Shown one piece after another: positions 23,333 to 31,574 of a DNA stretch of 64,000 nt. Numbering within the stretch: position 1 is the first letter of the stretch; the number at the start of each line of letters is the position of its first letter. This DNA comes from Escherichia boydii (GTDB lineage: Bacteria > Pseudomonadota > Gammaproteobacteria > Enterobacterales > Enterobacteriaceae): assembly GCA_041890495.1 (NCBI GenBank), contig CP169086.1, forward strand, positions 4,898,001 to 4,962,000. The letters are read 5' to 3'. Both the position numbers and the translations under genes were made by a program. Below the pieces are notes generated by a model. The model ran no database searches, had not been told where the DNA came from, and saw only the letters and a program-made list of their open reading frames with translations.

Positions 23333-23594
23333 GACGGCCTTTATCATCACGGGTTAGATTCAGGTGCGACATCGGCTTACGGGTTGATCGTGACATCTCT
23401 TTAATCTGCCAGGCGGTGACTTTAGTTCTTAGCCATTTATTGGGTCCACCCATGTAAGCGCAATCGGGCTCAGGAAAAGGGTTCTCGTTTGGGGCTCTTT
23501 TCCTGTAGCGTTCGAGCGTACGTGAGGAAATACACAGCTGCCCGCAGATGTCTTTAGTGCTCATCAGCTCAAATTTATTCGTTGCTTTGCTCAT
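23310..23594 (-). CDS. xis: Excisionase-like DNA-binding protein
   Basis: 94 residues from ATG 23594 (MSKATNKFELM), with GGAGA 6 bases upstream. A MerR/AlpA-type winged helix is visible: LMSTKDICGQLCISSRTLER, then a wing region and WQIKEM. Such proteins bend att DNA and direct Int to excision. The opposite orientation to int with a 23-base 3' overlap is common in lambdoid phages. Assignment rests on fold and position. Confidence 0.75.
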   Translation of the reverse strand: MSKATNKFELMSTKDICGQLCISSRTLERYRKRAPNENPFPEPDCAYMGGPNKWLRTKVTAWQIKEMSRSTRKPMSHLNLTRDDKGRLTRPDAA

Positions 23595-23640
23595 CTTCGT
23601 TCTCCAAGGGCCCCAACCGGGGCCGTTTGATAATTCTTTA

Positions 23641-23883
23641 TCAGGACGCCTGGCCGGGAAGGGCACGCAAGCGGCGCATGCCTGTCATTGCCGTGGCCAC
23701 ATAGCTCGCCTTGCGGTTCACCACCTCCACCCAGACCTTCACGCCTTCAACCTTCACTGTATACGTCTCTTTCATCTTGCTGCGCCCATAGTCGCCGTAT
23801 CTTTGCTGGTGGGCTGTCAGGGCGATATCGCACGCCTGGCGCGCTAACGGGGATTGCTGATTACCTCGGTTAATCAGTCGCAT
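23641..23883 (-). CDS. Small phage protein (DUF4060-type)
   Basis: 80 residues, MRLINRG..., basic (many Arg and Lys). It resembles the DUF4060 family found at the left end of lambdoid prophages (recognised from memory). The C-terminal half has an alternating pattern (YTVKVEGVKVWVEVV) that suggests a beta hairpin. Part of the leftward early operon; function unknown. Confidence 0.65.
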   Translation of the reverse strand: MRLINRGNQQSPLARQACDIALTAHQQRYGDYGRSKMKETYTVKVEGVKVWVEVVNRKASYVATAMTGMRRLRALPGQAS

Positions 23884-23922
23884 GATCGCCTCCAGAAATT
23901 AGCCAAGTAGAAAATTTGAACA

Positions 23923-24405
23923 TTAATACTCTCCCCAGCTATAGGTTGAAGCGACTGGACCAGGAACTGATGAAGCGAGAAACCCTGTATCATCCGGCAG
24001 TTTTTCAACTGTGCAGTGATACCCGCCAGTAATCAGTTGGGCTTCACGCATACCCGCAAGGCACATCTGCACTGTTTCAGCGGTAAGCTGTAACTTTTCC
24101 AGTTGATACATTTTCCGGTAGACAAAGGCGCGCAACGCCTCTTCGCGCGTATAGTGATAACGGGAACGAACGGCGTCTTTGAGACAACGCTTAACGTGGT
24201 ATTTTTGGTTCTCCCTGCGTCCTCCGGTGCGGTACTGAACTAACTGTTCGAACGTCATGTTGGGCATATCTTCGACGTGCCAAAAGGTCTTTTCGGTTTC
24301 ACGGATAATCACTCGCTTCCACAGGCTAACGGTCGGTCTCCCCTCGCTGTCATGCCCCTCGAAATAGCGGTAACAATATTTTTTGCCTTCAGTAATTTTC
24401 GTCAT
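23923..24405 (-). CDS. Hypothetical phage early protein
   Basis: 160 residues starting MTKITEGKKYCYRYFEG. The N-terminal half is beta-rich with aromatic residues (YCYRYF, FWHVED); the middle is basic and helical (ALRAFVYRKMYQLEKLQL). No domain recognised. It sits downstream of recT in the leftward operon, where phages carry genes of recombination or host takeover. No function proposed. Confidence 0.65.
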   Translation of the reverse strand: MTKITEGKKYCYRYFEGHDSEGRPTVSLWKRVIIRETEKTFWHVEDMPNMTFEQLVQYRTGGRRENQKYHVKRCLKDAVRSRYHYTREEALRAFVYRKMYQLEKLQLTAETVQMCLAGMREAQLITGGYHCTVEKLPDDTGFLASSVPGPVASTYSWGEY

Positions 24406-24439
24406 GTTGTTACCGGGAGGGCGAACCCTCCCGCCTCCC

Positions 24440-25561
24440 TTAGGCCATGTATTCCGGTTTCATATCCGCCAAGGTGATGCTGAACTGATCGTGCAGTTCG
24501 TCGCCCAGGTGACGCTTTGAAGATGCCAGCACGCGCTCGGCTTCCGCGAATCGTTCAGCGGCATTCGGCTCGTCGGGCTGGGGCAGGGAGTTGATCGCCG
24601 CTTCCACCTTGTTCCGCGCATCCACCAGGTAATAACGCTTCACGGCTTTGTTTTTCAGCTCGGTAAAGAGTGCGGATCCAAGCGTCGCTTTCGCTGTTTC
24701 GATGTCGGCACGCAGCGCTTTGGCGCTATCCACATCCTGAGCGGCATCAATGCGGTCGCGGAAAGCGTCGGCAAGTGTGTCGATATTTACAGACGGATCC
24801 TGTGCGTTCTGCTGAGCAACTACATTGTCACCTTTGATTTCAGCCAGGCTCAGTTTCTGGGAGGATGCCGGGTTGATCTCCTTTTCCGTACGCTGCTCCA
24901 CTTCATCAGGGGTATACACGCCGAGTACGACCGCGGGGCAATACAGACGCGCCCAGTATTTGAGAGCCAGATACGCAATTTGCTGTTTTGGGTTAGAAAC
25001 CCACAGCGGGGAGTTGCGAGTAATCACACTGGATAGAAATACGGGCTCACCCCATGTAATCTCACTCTCGCCGCGAATGATGGCCCCTACTCGGACCGAC
25101 AGGCCTTGCTCGTCGGCACTGGTCCAGCCGCGTACCATTTCTTTCTTGTCATAAGTACCGCCGCCTTTCGCCGGCTTCTTAACGATCTCCTCGCGGCTGC
25201 TGGCGCATTTCGACCAGTCACCTTCGTACTCATAGTGAAATCGGCCAACGATGGCGTTGGAACTGGAGATAACTGCGTTCACAAGTTGCGCTTCGTAGCC
25301 CAGCACGCCGTTAACCAGGTGCGTTTTTTGCGCTACCGCGTAAGGGTTCATCCCCCACTGCATAGCCTGCATAATGATGGCCATGCAATCGGCTGGGTTG
25401 CCGCGAAGATGCTCAGGGACGGTTACGGCTGCCTGAGCCATCAGACCGGCAACGGCTTGCAGCTGGGTTAATGCCTGCACATTGAAGATTGCGTTGCTGG
25501 CAGAGATAGTGTTTGGAGTTTGCTGTTCTGCAGTTACGATATTCATGTTTTCCATCATCAT
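24440..25561 (-). CDS. recT: RecT-family single-strand annealing protein
   Basis: Anneals complementary single strands made by the RecE exonuclease, for phage recombination. The frame has 373 residues; the first few codons are alternative ATGs (25561, 25558, 25555, 25546), and one of the later ones is better spaced from AAGGGGA. The RecT core is clear: NPADCMAIIMQAMQWGMNP, KTHLVNGVLGYEAQLV, and WVSNPKQQIAYLALKYWARLY. The C-terminal ~120 residues are helical and variable. It starts 5 bases after recE, so the two are coupled. Confidence 0.92.
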   Translation of the reverse strand: MMMENMNIVTAEQQTPNTISASNAIFNVQALTQLQAVAGLMAQAAVTVPEHLRGNPADCMAIIMQAMQWGMNPYAVAQKTHLVNGVLGYEAQLVNAVISSSNAIVGRFHYEYEGDWSKCASSREEIVKKPAKGGGTYDKKEMVRGWTSADEQGLSVRVGAIIRGESEITWGEPVFLSSVITRNSPLWVSNPKQQIAYLALKYWARLYCPAVVLGVYTPDEVEQRTEKEINPASSQKLSLAEIKGDNVVAQQNAQDPSVNIDTLADAFRDRIDAAQDVDSAKALRADIETAKATLGSALFTELKNKAVKRYYLVDARNKVEAAINSLPQPDEPNAAERFAEAERVLASSKRHLGDELHDQFSITLADMKPEYMA

Positions 25562-25566
25562 TCCCC

Positions 25567-28500
25567 TTATGCCTGAGTACGCAGCGCTTCGAGGCGGCGC
25601 AGGTCGAAGTCATTCAGTTCGTCGGTGTAGTCGGCAGTGATTGGTGCTGGCCATTCACCTGTGTCGAATCCGGTTGCGATAGCGCGCATCGCTTTGCGGT
25701 ACTCGAGCATGCCCAGCTCCAGCAGTTCGGCGGATGCCTCGATGATGGCGATCCAGTGGTAGTTCTCGTCTTTGTTGACGAAAATCCAGAAGAACTGGTC
25801 CAGCGCCGCGGTTTCGCAGTACATAGCCGCGCTCAGGTGATAATCACGTTCAATAATTTCACGGTGCAGCCTGGCGCGTAGGCTTTCCTGCTTAACGTTC
25901 CACATGCTGATGGTTTTCAGGTCAGCACCAATACGCACACCATCCAGGTCGATCTCAAGGTCAGGTCGCACACGAACTTCGAGGCCCGTCTCCTCATCAA
26001 AGCCGAAGTAACTCACCTCGACGGCGCGGCTCGGGTGGGTCAGCAGCATGCCGGCGGTCGGGTGTGCCAGAAGCGCTTTTTGAATATTCAGCGCGGTGCT
26101 CAGCTGCTGGCGGGTGACCAGCACTTTCCCTTCCGGGTTATCGCGCCAGGCATCCAGCAGCTCGTCGGCAAACACGGCATCTGGTTTGACTGCCTTCACG
26201 GTCTGGATCATGTCTGCTTTGGTACCGGACACTTTCAGTGGTGCCGGTTTCTGTGCTTCCTGAGCCACAAGGTCAGGGTTGATTATTGCCAACTGCTCCA
26301 GCAGCGCGTCACGGCTGCCGCTGGTTTTAACCGGCTGCGGCAGGGTGGCGTTGTACTCTTTAATGCATGCCTTCATTGCCGTCGCCGTCTGCTTCTGGTC
26401 ACCATCAATACGCTGGAAGTCAGCTGGCAGCGCCATATAGTTCTGTGCCGTTTCTTCCAGGTTAGCGCCAAGCGGAACCTGCGGCGGCAGGGTGGCGTTG
26501 TACTCTTCCAGTAACACCTTGATGTCGTCGGCAGACAGCAGCGTCGGCAGGCTGGCATTGTGCTCATCGATAAAGGTGCGCAGGGTCGCGGCCGTTGTGA
26601 ATGCGCCTTCCGGGATTACCGGTTCAACGCTGAATTCTGCGTCCAGTTGTTCAGGCTGCAACGCCAGCGCATGCACCAAGTTGCCCATATCCAGCACCGC
26701 GGAGCGCTCTTTGACGATGGTTTTCTCAACGTGGCGCGCATTGAAGTACATCAGCGACACACGGGCATCTTTCACCTGGGTGGAGCTGATGCCGTTGGCG
26801 GCGTGGTAAACCTCGTTCGGCAGACCTTCATAGCGGCCTGGCTCGAAATAAGCAGGATATTCAACAGCTGGTTCTCCCTGCTGCAGTTCTGGCTCGCTTT
26901 GTTCCGGTTCTGGCTCATTCTGGTGTGCAGGAACGTTATTCTGGCTGGCTGTATCTGTTTTATGGTCAACGCTCGCCAGTTCCTGTTTCGCCAGGCTTGG
27001 CGCGGCAGCGGCAAGTATCTCTGCTGGTGCTACGGTAACTGCTTGCGTATCAGCTGCATCAGCGCCTTCGCCTGGTTGTACCGGATCAGTATTTTCGACT
27101 TTCTCTGGCTGAGTCGTTTCCATCTGCACATCGCTGGTGGTCTCCGCTGCGTTTTCCGTTTTTAGGACTTCATTTGAGGTGGTATTGATGACCGGATCGG
27201 TAGTTCCACCCATTAGGGCATCGATGGAGAACATTCCACCTCCGAGATTTTCAACTTTTGGCTGATTAGCTGCTTCTTCAGCGCGTTTACGTGCGCCTTC
27301 TTCACGTACACGCTTCAAAATTTCTTCGTGGGTGCTGTAGGTTTTGCGTGTATCAGGTTTCATGCCTACGGCTGATGCTTCGTTCTTTGCAACGGGTAAT
27401 GGCAGTAACTCAACAGCGGAATTGAACTCAGCGGTCATCGTATGGTTAACGAATTCCAGATGAGCAACCGGATTCAGGTGTATGTTCTCCGGTGCGATGC
27501 GCACCAGGTTGAAGATGGCCGCGCGGTTCACTGCCAGAATGCCGGGCTGGTTGCGCAGGATTTTGCTCCACGATTTCCATGGTTCTTCTTTATGCGCGAC
27601 AATTTCCTTGGCGCGCCGGTGGATGCTGCCCGGGATTTCCCGGTGGTTGAAGTCCATCGGCAGCAGGGCGCAGGCGATCTCAAGATCGAGAGAGTCCAGC
27701 GTATGGTGTGCGCCTTCGCCGCGGTCAGTAACATAGCCGCCATCAGCGTTAGTGCCGGAATCAGTACGCTGCACGCTGCTAATGCGGTTTCCGGCAGCCC
27801 ATTCGCGCGCCAGGATGCCCCGGTCAATGTAATCAGTTTCCGCCCAGATTCTGGTGAAACGGAGTACCAACGCGAGTTCGTGACGCTTCTCCTGGCTGAA
27901 CACCTTGCGAATGGCGTCGGTGTAGCGCCACAGGTCTTTGGTATCATAGCCCTTAATCTCTTCGCAGTTTTCTGCCGCCAGCAGCAGGTTCTGGACATAG
28001 CTGTTGTCAGTGTCCATCTCCAGCGCGCTGATAGCTTCGTACTCTTCTCGGATGAGGTGATGGCGAATCTGGTCCGCAGTCAGTTGAGACAGCAGTTGTT
28101 TACGGAACGGCATTCGGCACACTGGATAACGGGTGTTTTCGTCGTCGTACTCGCCAATCTGGATACCACCATCATTAACGTATTCCTGAGCAGCCGAGCT
28201 ATTTTCGTTGGTGGTGCTTTCTGATTTGAGAAGAGTAAGCTTTCCGCTTCTCCACTCTCTCACTAACTCATTGCGGTCGCCGGCATCGACTCTTACCCAG
28301 TCAGCCATAAAGGCGGCAAGCACCTTAACTTCATGTTCTTCGTTTGGTGCGAAAATTTCCTTAACAGCCTGGATCATTTTCCACTCTGCATTCAGGCTAA
28401 GTTCGGAAACTTCAGGGATGTCGTTCTTCGCCAGCAGCAGGTTCTGAAGATAGGTATTCCCTTCGTCCAGTGACATTTCGCTGGCAGCCAGCTGCTGCTC

Positions 28501-28938
28501 TTTACTGATATGAGTCTGATATTTGTCGCTGGTCAGGTGGAAGGCAAAACGGACCGCTGGTGTGCGGTTTTCAAGCGTGACACACTCGTCGGGAGTTTCG
28601 ACGTTATCAGTCGTTTCCGGTGCGGCAGTGTTGCCCACGAGTTCAGGCGACCCAGCGCCAGCCTTTGGCAGCCAAGTGCGGCCGTCTTCCTGCAGTTCGT
28701 AGCGCTCACACCAGGTGTAATCCACCGCGCCTTCTTCCGGCAGGTCGTTATATACCGGAAAATCAGTGCGGATCGGTTTGGCGTAGTCTTTACCGCGGCC
28801 AGTTTCTTCAATGCCGGCTTCTTCCAGTGCCACATCGAGCTGAAGATTGGCGCGCGCTGCACTTTTCGCAGTGAACCAAATCACTGCATCTTTCTTGCCA
28901 GACTTCTGACTGGCTTTAAGCAGATGGAAAAATTCCAT
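25567..28938 (-). CDS. recE: RecE-type exonuclease (exodeoxyribonuclease VIII), extra-long
   Basis: 5'-3' double-strand exonuclease partner of RecT. It has 1123 residues, longer than the 866-residue Rac RecE. Catalytic PD-(D/E)XK domain is C-terminal, from about residue 700 (VYHAANGISSTQVKDA), with RPDLEIDLDGVRIGADLKTI holding the metal-binding Asp and Lys. The N-terminal ~680 residues are dispensable for nuclease activity in the family. Here they contain two similar ~90-residue units (about 144-233 and 294-383), a Pro/Glu/Gln-rich linker (~600-690), and a triple EYNATLP/EHNASLP motif near residues 770-880. Confidence 0.9.
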   Translation of the reverse strand: MEFFHLLKASQKSGKKDAVIWFTAKSAARANLQLDVALEEAGIEETGRGKDYAKPIRTDFPVYNDLPEEGAVDYTWCERYELQEDGRTWLPKAGAGSPELVGNTAAPETTDNVETPDECVTLENRTPAVRFAFHLTSDKYQTHISKEQQLAASEMSLDEGNTYLQNLLLAKNDIPEVSELSLNAEWKMIQAVKEIFAPNEEHEVKVLAAFMADWVRVDAGDRNELVREWRSGKLTLLKSESTTNENSSAAQEYVNDGGIQIGEYDDENTRYPVCRMPFRKQLLSQLTADQIRHHLIREEYEAISALEMDTDNSYVQNLLLAAENCEEIKGYDTKDLWRYTDAIRKVFSQEKRHELALVLRFTRIWAETDYIDRGILAREWAAGNRISSVQRTDSGTNADGGYVTDRGEGAHHTLDSLDLEIACALLPMDFNHREIPGSIHRRAKEIVAHKEEPWKSWSKILRNQPGILAVNRAAIFNLVRIAPENIHLNPVAHLEFVNHTMTAEFNSAVELLPLPVAKNEASAVGMKPDTRKTYSTHEEILKRVREEGARKRAEEAANQPKVENLGGGMFSIDALMGGTTDPVINTTSNEVLKTENAAETTSDVQMETTQPEKVENTDPVQPGEGADAADTQAVTVAPAEILAAAAPSLAKQELASVDHKTDTASQNNVPAHQNEPEPEQSEPELQQGEPAVEYPAYFEPGRYEGLPNEVYHAANGISSTQVKDARVSLMYFNARHVEKTIVKERSAVLDMGNLVHALALQPEQLDAEFSVEPVIPEGAFTTAATLRTFIDEHNASLPTLLSADDIKVLLEEYNATLPPQVPLGANLEETAQNYMALPADFQRIDGDQKQTATAMKACIKEYNATLPQPVKTSGSRDALLEQLAIINPDLVAQEAQKPAPLKVSGTKADMIQTVKAVKPDAVFADELLDAWRDNPEGKVLVTRQQLSTALNIQKALLAHPTAGMLLTHPSRAVEVSYFGFDEETGLEVRVRPDLEIDLDGVRIGADLKTISMWNVKQESLRARLHREIIERDYHLSAAMYCETAALDQFFWIFVNKDENYHWIAIIEASAELLELGMLEYRKAMRAIATGFDTGEWPAPITADYTDELNDFDLRRLEALRTQA

Positions 28939-29076
28939 GTCAGATCCTCATTTTTGGATGTAAGATCCCCGGGCCAGAGATTGCGCCCATTGGGTGTGTT
29001 TTTGGTTTGGTATAAATTCCGGTGTAACTTTGGTCGGTGGCACCGGACGTGAATCCCGCCTTGCGCGGGGTTTTCG

Positions 29077-29238
29077 TTATGCTTCGTGAGCCATCTGGTC
29101 GAACGAAGCGCAACGTACTGAACAGTAATCGCGTTGTTCGCGTTTCAGCTGCGAGCCGTGGATGAAGAGCAGTTCGTTTTTAACTTCCTTCCCTTGCTCG
29201 ATCGGCTTGCGGCAGTAAGCGCATTTCTTCAGCATCAT
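29077..29238 (-). CDS. Small zinc-finger protein, YdaE-like
   Basis: About 52 residues starting MLKKCAYCRKPIEQG. Two CxxC-type pairs, CAYC and CSVRC, indicate one bound zinc. Starts at 29238 or 29235, the second ATG being better spaced from GAGGAGA; the longer upstream frame has no ribosome site. Resembles YdaE of the Rac prophage. Role unknown; part of the leftward early operon. Confidence 0.65.
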   Translation of the reverse strand: MMLKKCAYCRKPIEQGKEVKNELLFIHGSQLKREQRDYCSVRCASFDQMAHEA

Positions 29239-29245
29239 CGTCTCC

Positions 29246-29443
29246 TCAGAATTGCGCCGTGGTGTCAGCTGGAACTTCATCGGCGCGTACAATTTTTTCA
29301 ACCGGGTAACAGTTTCCTGTCACGTGTTGTTCAACAGCTGCTTGTTCGCACTGCTGCTGGCTTTCATAGACATCAACAACTACGTCCTGGAATTCGCCAT
29401 TGGTCATGCCAATAGTCAGCACTAATGCAAAAAGAGTATTCAT
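29246..29443 (-). CDS. DUF1482-type small phage protein
   Basis: 65 residues, MNTLFALVLTIGMTNGEFQD, with a hydrophobic N-terminus that may be a signal peptide and two cysteines (QQQCEQ, GNCYPV) that could form a disulfide. This matches the DUF1482 family of lambdoid prophages (from memory). Function unknown. Its start overlaps the stop of the upstream gene. Confidence 0.65.
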   Translation of the reverse strand: MNTLFALVLTIGMTNGEFQDVVVDVYESQQQCEQAAVEQHVTGNCYPVEKIVRADEVPADTTAQF

Positions 29444-29643
29444 CAGTGAGTACCTGCTGGGACCAGATGCGGTTCGATGCTGCGTGAAGCATATGGCCGG
29501 CGTATGTGGCGCAGATTGCCCTGCGGTTCGTGCCAGTAAGTGCCGTCGCTGTAGTTAAAAGAGACCAGCCATGCTGCTCCGGTTCGCTGGTTGCGCATTG
29601 GAACAGCGCGACCGCTGTTCGGTACTGGGTTAGCTCCTTTCAT
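29443..29643 (-). CDS. Small hypothetical phage protein
   Basis: 66 residues starting MKGANPVPNSGRAVP, basic, with several aromatic residues (WLVSFNYSDGTYWHEP). It overlaps neighbours by one base on one side and four on the other, a sign of translational coupling in a compact early operon. No domain recognised. Confidence 0.55.
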   Translation of the reverse strand: MKGANPVPNSGRAVPMRNQRTGAAWLVSFNYSDGTYWHEPQGNLRHIRRPYASRSIEPHLVPAGTH

Positions 29644-29729
29644 GAAAGAGCCTCCACGAATTCTGCAAAGCTCAGTGCTACTTCACCTTCAGCCAAGCTT
29701 TCAAAGTATTCCTCGTATGCCTTTTCCAT
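29640..29729 (-). CDS. 29-residue acidic phage peptide
   Basis: MEKAYEEYFESLAEGE..., a short acidic amphipathic helix. I chose ATG 29729 because GAGAGGATTGGGA precedes it; the longer frame to 29849 would run through the operator region. First gene of the leftward operon. Unknown function; early peptides at this position often target host proteins, but nothing here shows that. Confidence 0.5.
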   Translation of the reverse strand: MEKAYEEYFESLAEGEVALSFAEFVEALS

Positions 29730-29821
29730 TCCCAATCCTCTCGTTTGCCCTTGTCGCCAGGCTGGCGGAACATTTCTTAACCTGACAACGGTGCGCGTGT
29801 TGTCGATGGAATGAAGAGTAC

Positions 29822-29864
29822 AACCAAAAGTTCGACAAGTAAAGCGCAAATGGAACCTGTAGTT
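29822..29864. promoter_or_regulatory. Left operator/promoter region (OL/PL)
   Basis: Two sites of the same kind as in the right operator: AACCAAAAGTT at 29822-29832 and AACCTGTAGTT at 29854-29864. On the minus strand TTTACT and TACTCT with 17 bases between make a plausible promoter for the leftward operon, with the first operator in its spacer. The arrangement parallels OL/PL of lambda. Inference from repeat matches. Confidence 0.55.
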
Positions 29865-29926
29865 CTATCTGAGGATGAAAAAAAGACACCAATACGGTGT
29901 CTATTTTGTACGGAGCGGGAATGAGG

Positions 29927-30340
29927 CTATTTCTTGAGGTCGTTCATTATGTCGTAGACATCATTCTTCAGTAGGTCCATTTCTTTCACCACACCCCTAG
30001 TGTGAATGATCAAACGAAGCTTTTCAGCTTCAGGCAACTGATTAAACAGAGATAACAACGTTTGTTCCTGTTCATCAAGAACGCGCGGTAATGTCGGAAG
30101 TTCTTCTCCATTCTCACCTTCTGTGCCCGGTTCCATAAAGAACCAGTATTCAGGCCTGCCGGTTACGGCTGACAGCCTTTTGAGGCGCTCGCCGCTTGCT
30201 GCTGCTGCACCGTTCGCCCATTTACGCACTGAGGTATGTGAAAGCATCACGCGCCTGGCTAAATCAGCCATGCTCCAGCCGTTTTCCTCCATCACTTGAT
30301 GGATTCTTTTGGCAAACACAGGGTGAGGAGTTTTATTCAT
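29927..30340 (-). CDS. Prophage repressor, Cro/C1-type, no peptidase domain
   Basis: 137 residues. N-terminal helix-turn-helix (WSMADLARRVMLSHTSVRKWANG, residues ~22-44), then a helical C-terminal part rich in Glu and Leu that probably dimerises. There is no S24/LexA-like self-cleavage domain, so RecA cannot inactivate it directly. The size and layout match Gifsy-1-type repressors that are removed by antirepressors. Divergent from the cro-like gene with operators between. Confidence 0.82.
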   Translation of the reverse strand: MNKTPHPVFAKRIHQVMEENGWSMADLARRVMLSHTSVRKWANGAAAASGERLKRLSAVTGRPEYWFFMEPGTEGENGEELPTLPRVLDEQEQTLLSLFNQLPEAEKLRLIIHTRGVVKEMDLLKNDVYDIMNDLKK

Positions 30341-30353
30341 ATTCTCATTTTAC

Positions 30354-30413
30354 AACCATTGGTTTTATAGTTCATCAGAACTATTGGTTTGATTTTTGTT
30401 GGAACCAAAAGTT
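30354..30413. promoter_or_regulatory. Right operator (OR) with three repressor sites
   Basis: Three similar 11-base sites at regular spacing: AACCATTGGTT (30354-30364), AACTATTGGTT (30379-30389) and AACCAAAAGTT (30403-30413), starting 25 and 24 bases apart. They lie between the divergent repressor and cro-like genes. The third site repeats exactly at the left operator. The layout is that of a lambda-type OR. Confidence 0.7.
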
Positions 30414-30427
30414 TTAAATGCTATTCT
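30399..30427 (+). promoter_or_regulatory. Candidate rightward early promoter PR
   Basis: TTGGAA (30399-30404) and TATTCT (30422-30427) are separated by 17 bases and drive the cro-like gene at 30461. The third operator overlaps the -35 end, so repressor bound there would block it. Confidence 0.55.
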
Positions 30428-30460
30428 CCTGCCAACATTCACCAACATGCAGGACAACAA

Positions 30461-30691
30461 ATGGATAACCAACTTAAAGACAAAATCAGCAGCCGCATGA
30501 CGCAAGTAGGCATTGGAGAGTGCTTCGGCATTTCATCGCAGGCTGTCGGTAAGTGGCTTCGGAAAGGAAAAATTCCTCACGGTCGAATTTTGCCCCTTTG
30601 TCGGATTCTTGAGTGGCAGGTTACCCCTCATGAAATCGACCCTTTGGCATATCCAAACCCTACTGATGGGCTTCCAAAACAGGAGTCCTGA
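30461..30691 (+). CDS. Cro/YdaS-like DNA-binding protein
   Basis: 76 residues from ATG 30461 (MDNQLKDKISSRM). A compact helix-turn-helix, VGIGECFGISSQAVGKWLRKGKI-type, with the WLRKG wing seen in Cro/YdaS proteins. It sits where cro lies in lambdoid phages and three bases before a YdaT-like gene, as in the Rac ydaS-ydaT pair. Likely represses or activates from the right operator. Confidence 0.72.
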   Translation: MDNQLKDKISSRMTQVGIGECFGISSQAVGKWLRKGKIPHGRILPLCRILEWQVTPHEIDPLAYPNPTDGLPKQES

Positions 30692-30693
30692 CC

Positions 30694-31236
30694 ATGCATG
30701 CCATTTCATATCAACAAAATACCGGAATAACTCCGGTGGCGATGATAAATCGCAATCAGCCAAGTGCGGCAGATAAGCACGAACAGATCCGCGATGCCGT
30801 TCGTGCCTGGGCCGCATCACTGGATAACCAGGATGTCGTTGCCGGAATCATCGTTGAGGAATGGGAGCGACAGGGCGGCGCCGGGCTGGATTTTCCCGAA
30901 GATCTGAGCCGTAAGCGTCAGAAGCTATTCCGTTGGCTCGATGGTGATACAGATTATGCGCGCCAAAACATCAGCCTGCTCTCGCCCGCGATCATCGCCG
31001 TTCTACCACTTGAATTCCGTGGTCGCTTGGTACCTCAGGACTGCTTTATGACGAAGTATGCAGCGATGGAGAAGGAGATCGGCGAAGCGAAACGCGCGGT
31101 AATTCTGAGGGCGCCGCAGCATCAGCTGGTGAAAGAGGTGAGAGAGGGCATTGAACACCTGCTGGCGCTTCTGCCAGGGGAAGCTGTTGTTCAGGTTCTG
31201 AGTGGTCTCGCGGTCATGGGCCCAGGCGTCATGTGA
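30694..31236 (+). CDS. YdaT-like protein
   Basis: 180 residues. The segment KHEQIRDAVRAWAASLDNQD through KLFRWLDGDTDYAR resembles YdaT of Rac, which is toxic when overproduced and has been compared with CII-type regulators. It follows the YdaS-like gene with a 2-base gap. The C-terminal ~70 residues are helical. Two readings are open: a toxin, or a CII-like transcription activator. Confidence 0.6.
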   Translation: MHAISYQQNTGITPVAMINRNQPSAADKHEQIRDAVRAWAASLDNQDVVAGIIVEEWERQGGAGLDFPEDLSRKRQKLFRWLDGDTDYARQNISLLSPAIIAVLPLEFRGRLVPQDCFMTKYAAMEKEIGEAKRAVILRAPQHQLVKEVREGIEHLLALLPGEAVVQVLSGLAVMGPGVM

Positions 31237-31244
31237 GGTGCGCA

Positions 31245-31500
31245 GTGAATCATGTCGAATTTATTGAAAAGCACGTTCGCGAAGAACTTATCCGGCAGGG
31301 CTTCACCGCAGCTGTCGCGCAGGGGGGGGGCATTTCAGGCCGTCGATATGTACAGGCGAATGTCTCAGGCAAGTCGTAAGGGGAGGATTTTCGATGATGT
31401 TTTGCGTCACGCGAAGTTGTGGGCAGAGAAACAGACAGTTCCGGCAGATCGGTTTGAGTCGAAACGCGTTAAGCGCGAGAAGCAGCAGGGTCTGTTCTGA
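31245..31500 (+). pseudogene. Small phage gene frameshifted in a run of nine G
   Basis: A GTG start at 31245 with GAGGTG upstream reads VNHVEFIEKHVREELIRQGF, then enters a run of nine G at 31322-31330 and stops soon after. With eight Gs the frame would join smoothly to AFQAVDMYRRMSQASRKG and end at 31500, giving 84 residues. So the gene is off by +1 in a homopolymer. It may be slippage, a switch, or a read error. The intact product would be a small helical basic protein of unknown role upstream of the O-like gene. Confidence 0.7.
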
Positions 31501-31574
31501 AAAGGTGAAAGCCGCGGTGCGCGAACACCAACGGCCTTCGGGTGCAAATACGTCCGGTAGTTGCGGAGAACAGT

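Noticed and set aside
29020..29076. Terminator-like hairpin CCCGC/GCGGG with TTTT on the plus strand
   Set aside because: It faces against the leftward operon and overlaps the region next to a coding end; direction makes a role unclear.
30341..30352. Leaderless repressor transcript from a TAAAAT -10 next to the start codon
   Set aside because: No matching -35 at the right distance and a weak GAGA lies before the ATG; evidence too thin.
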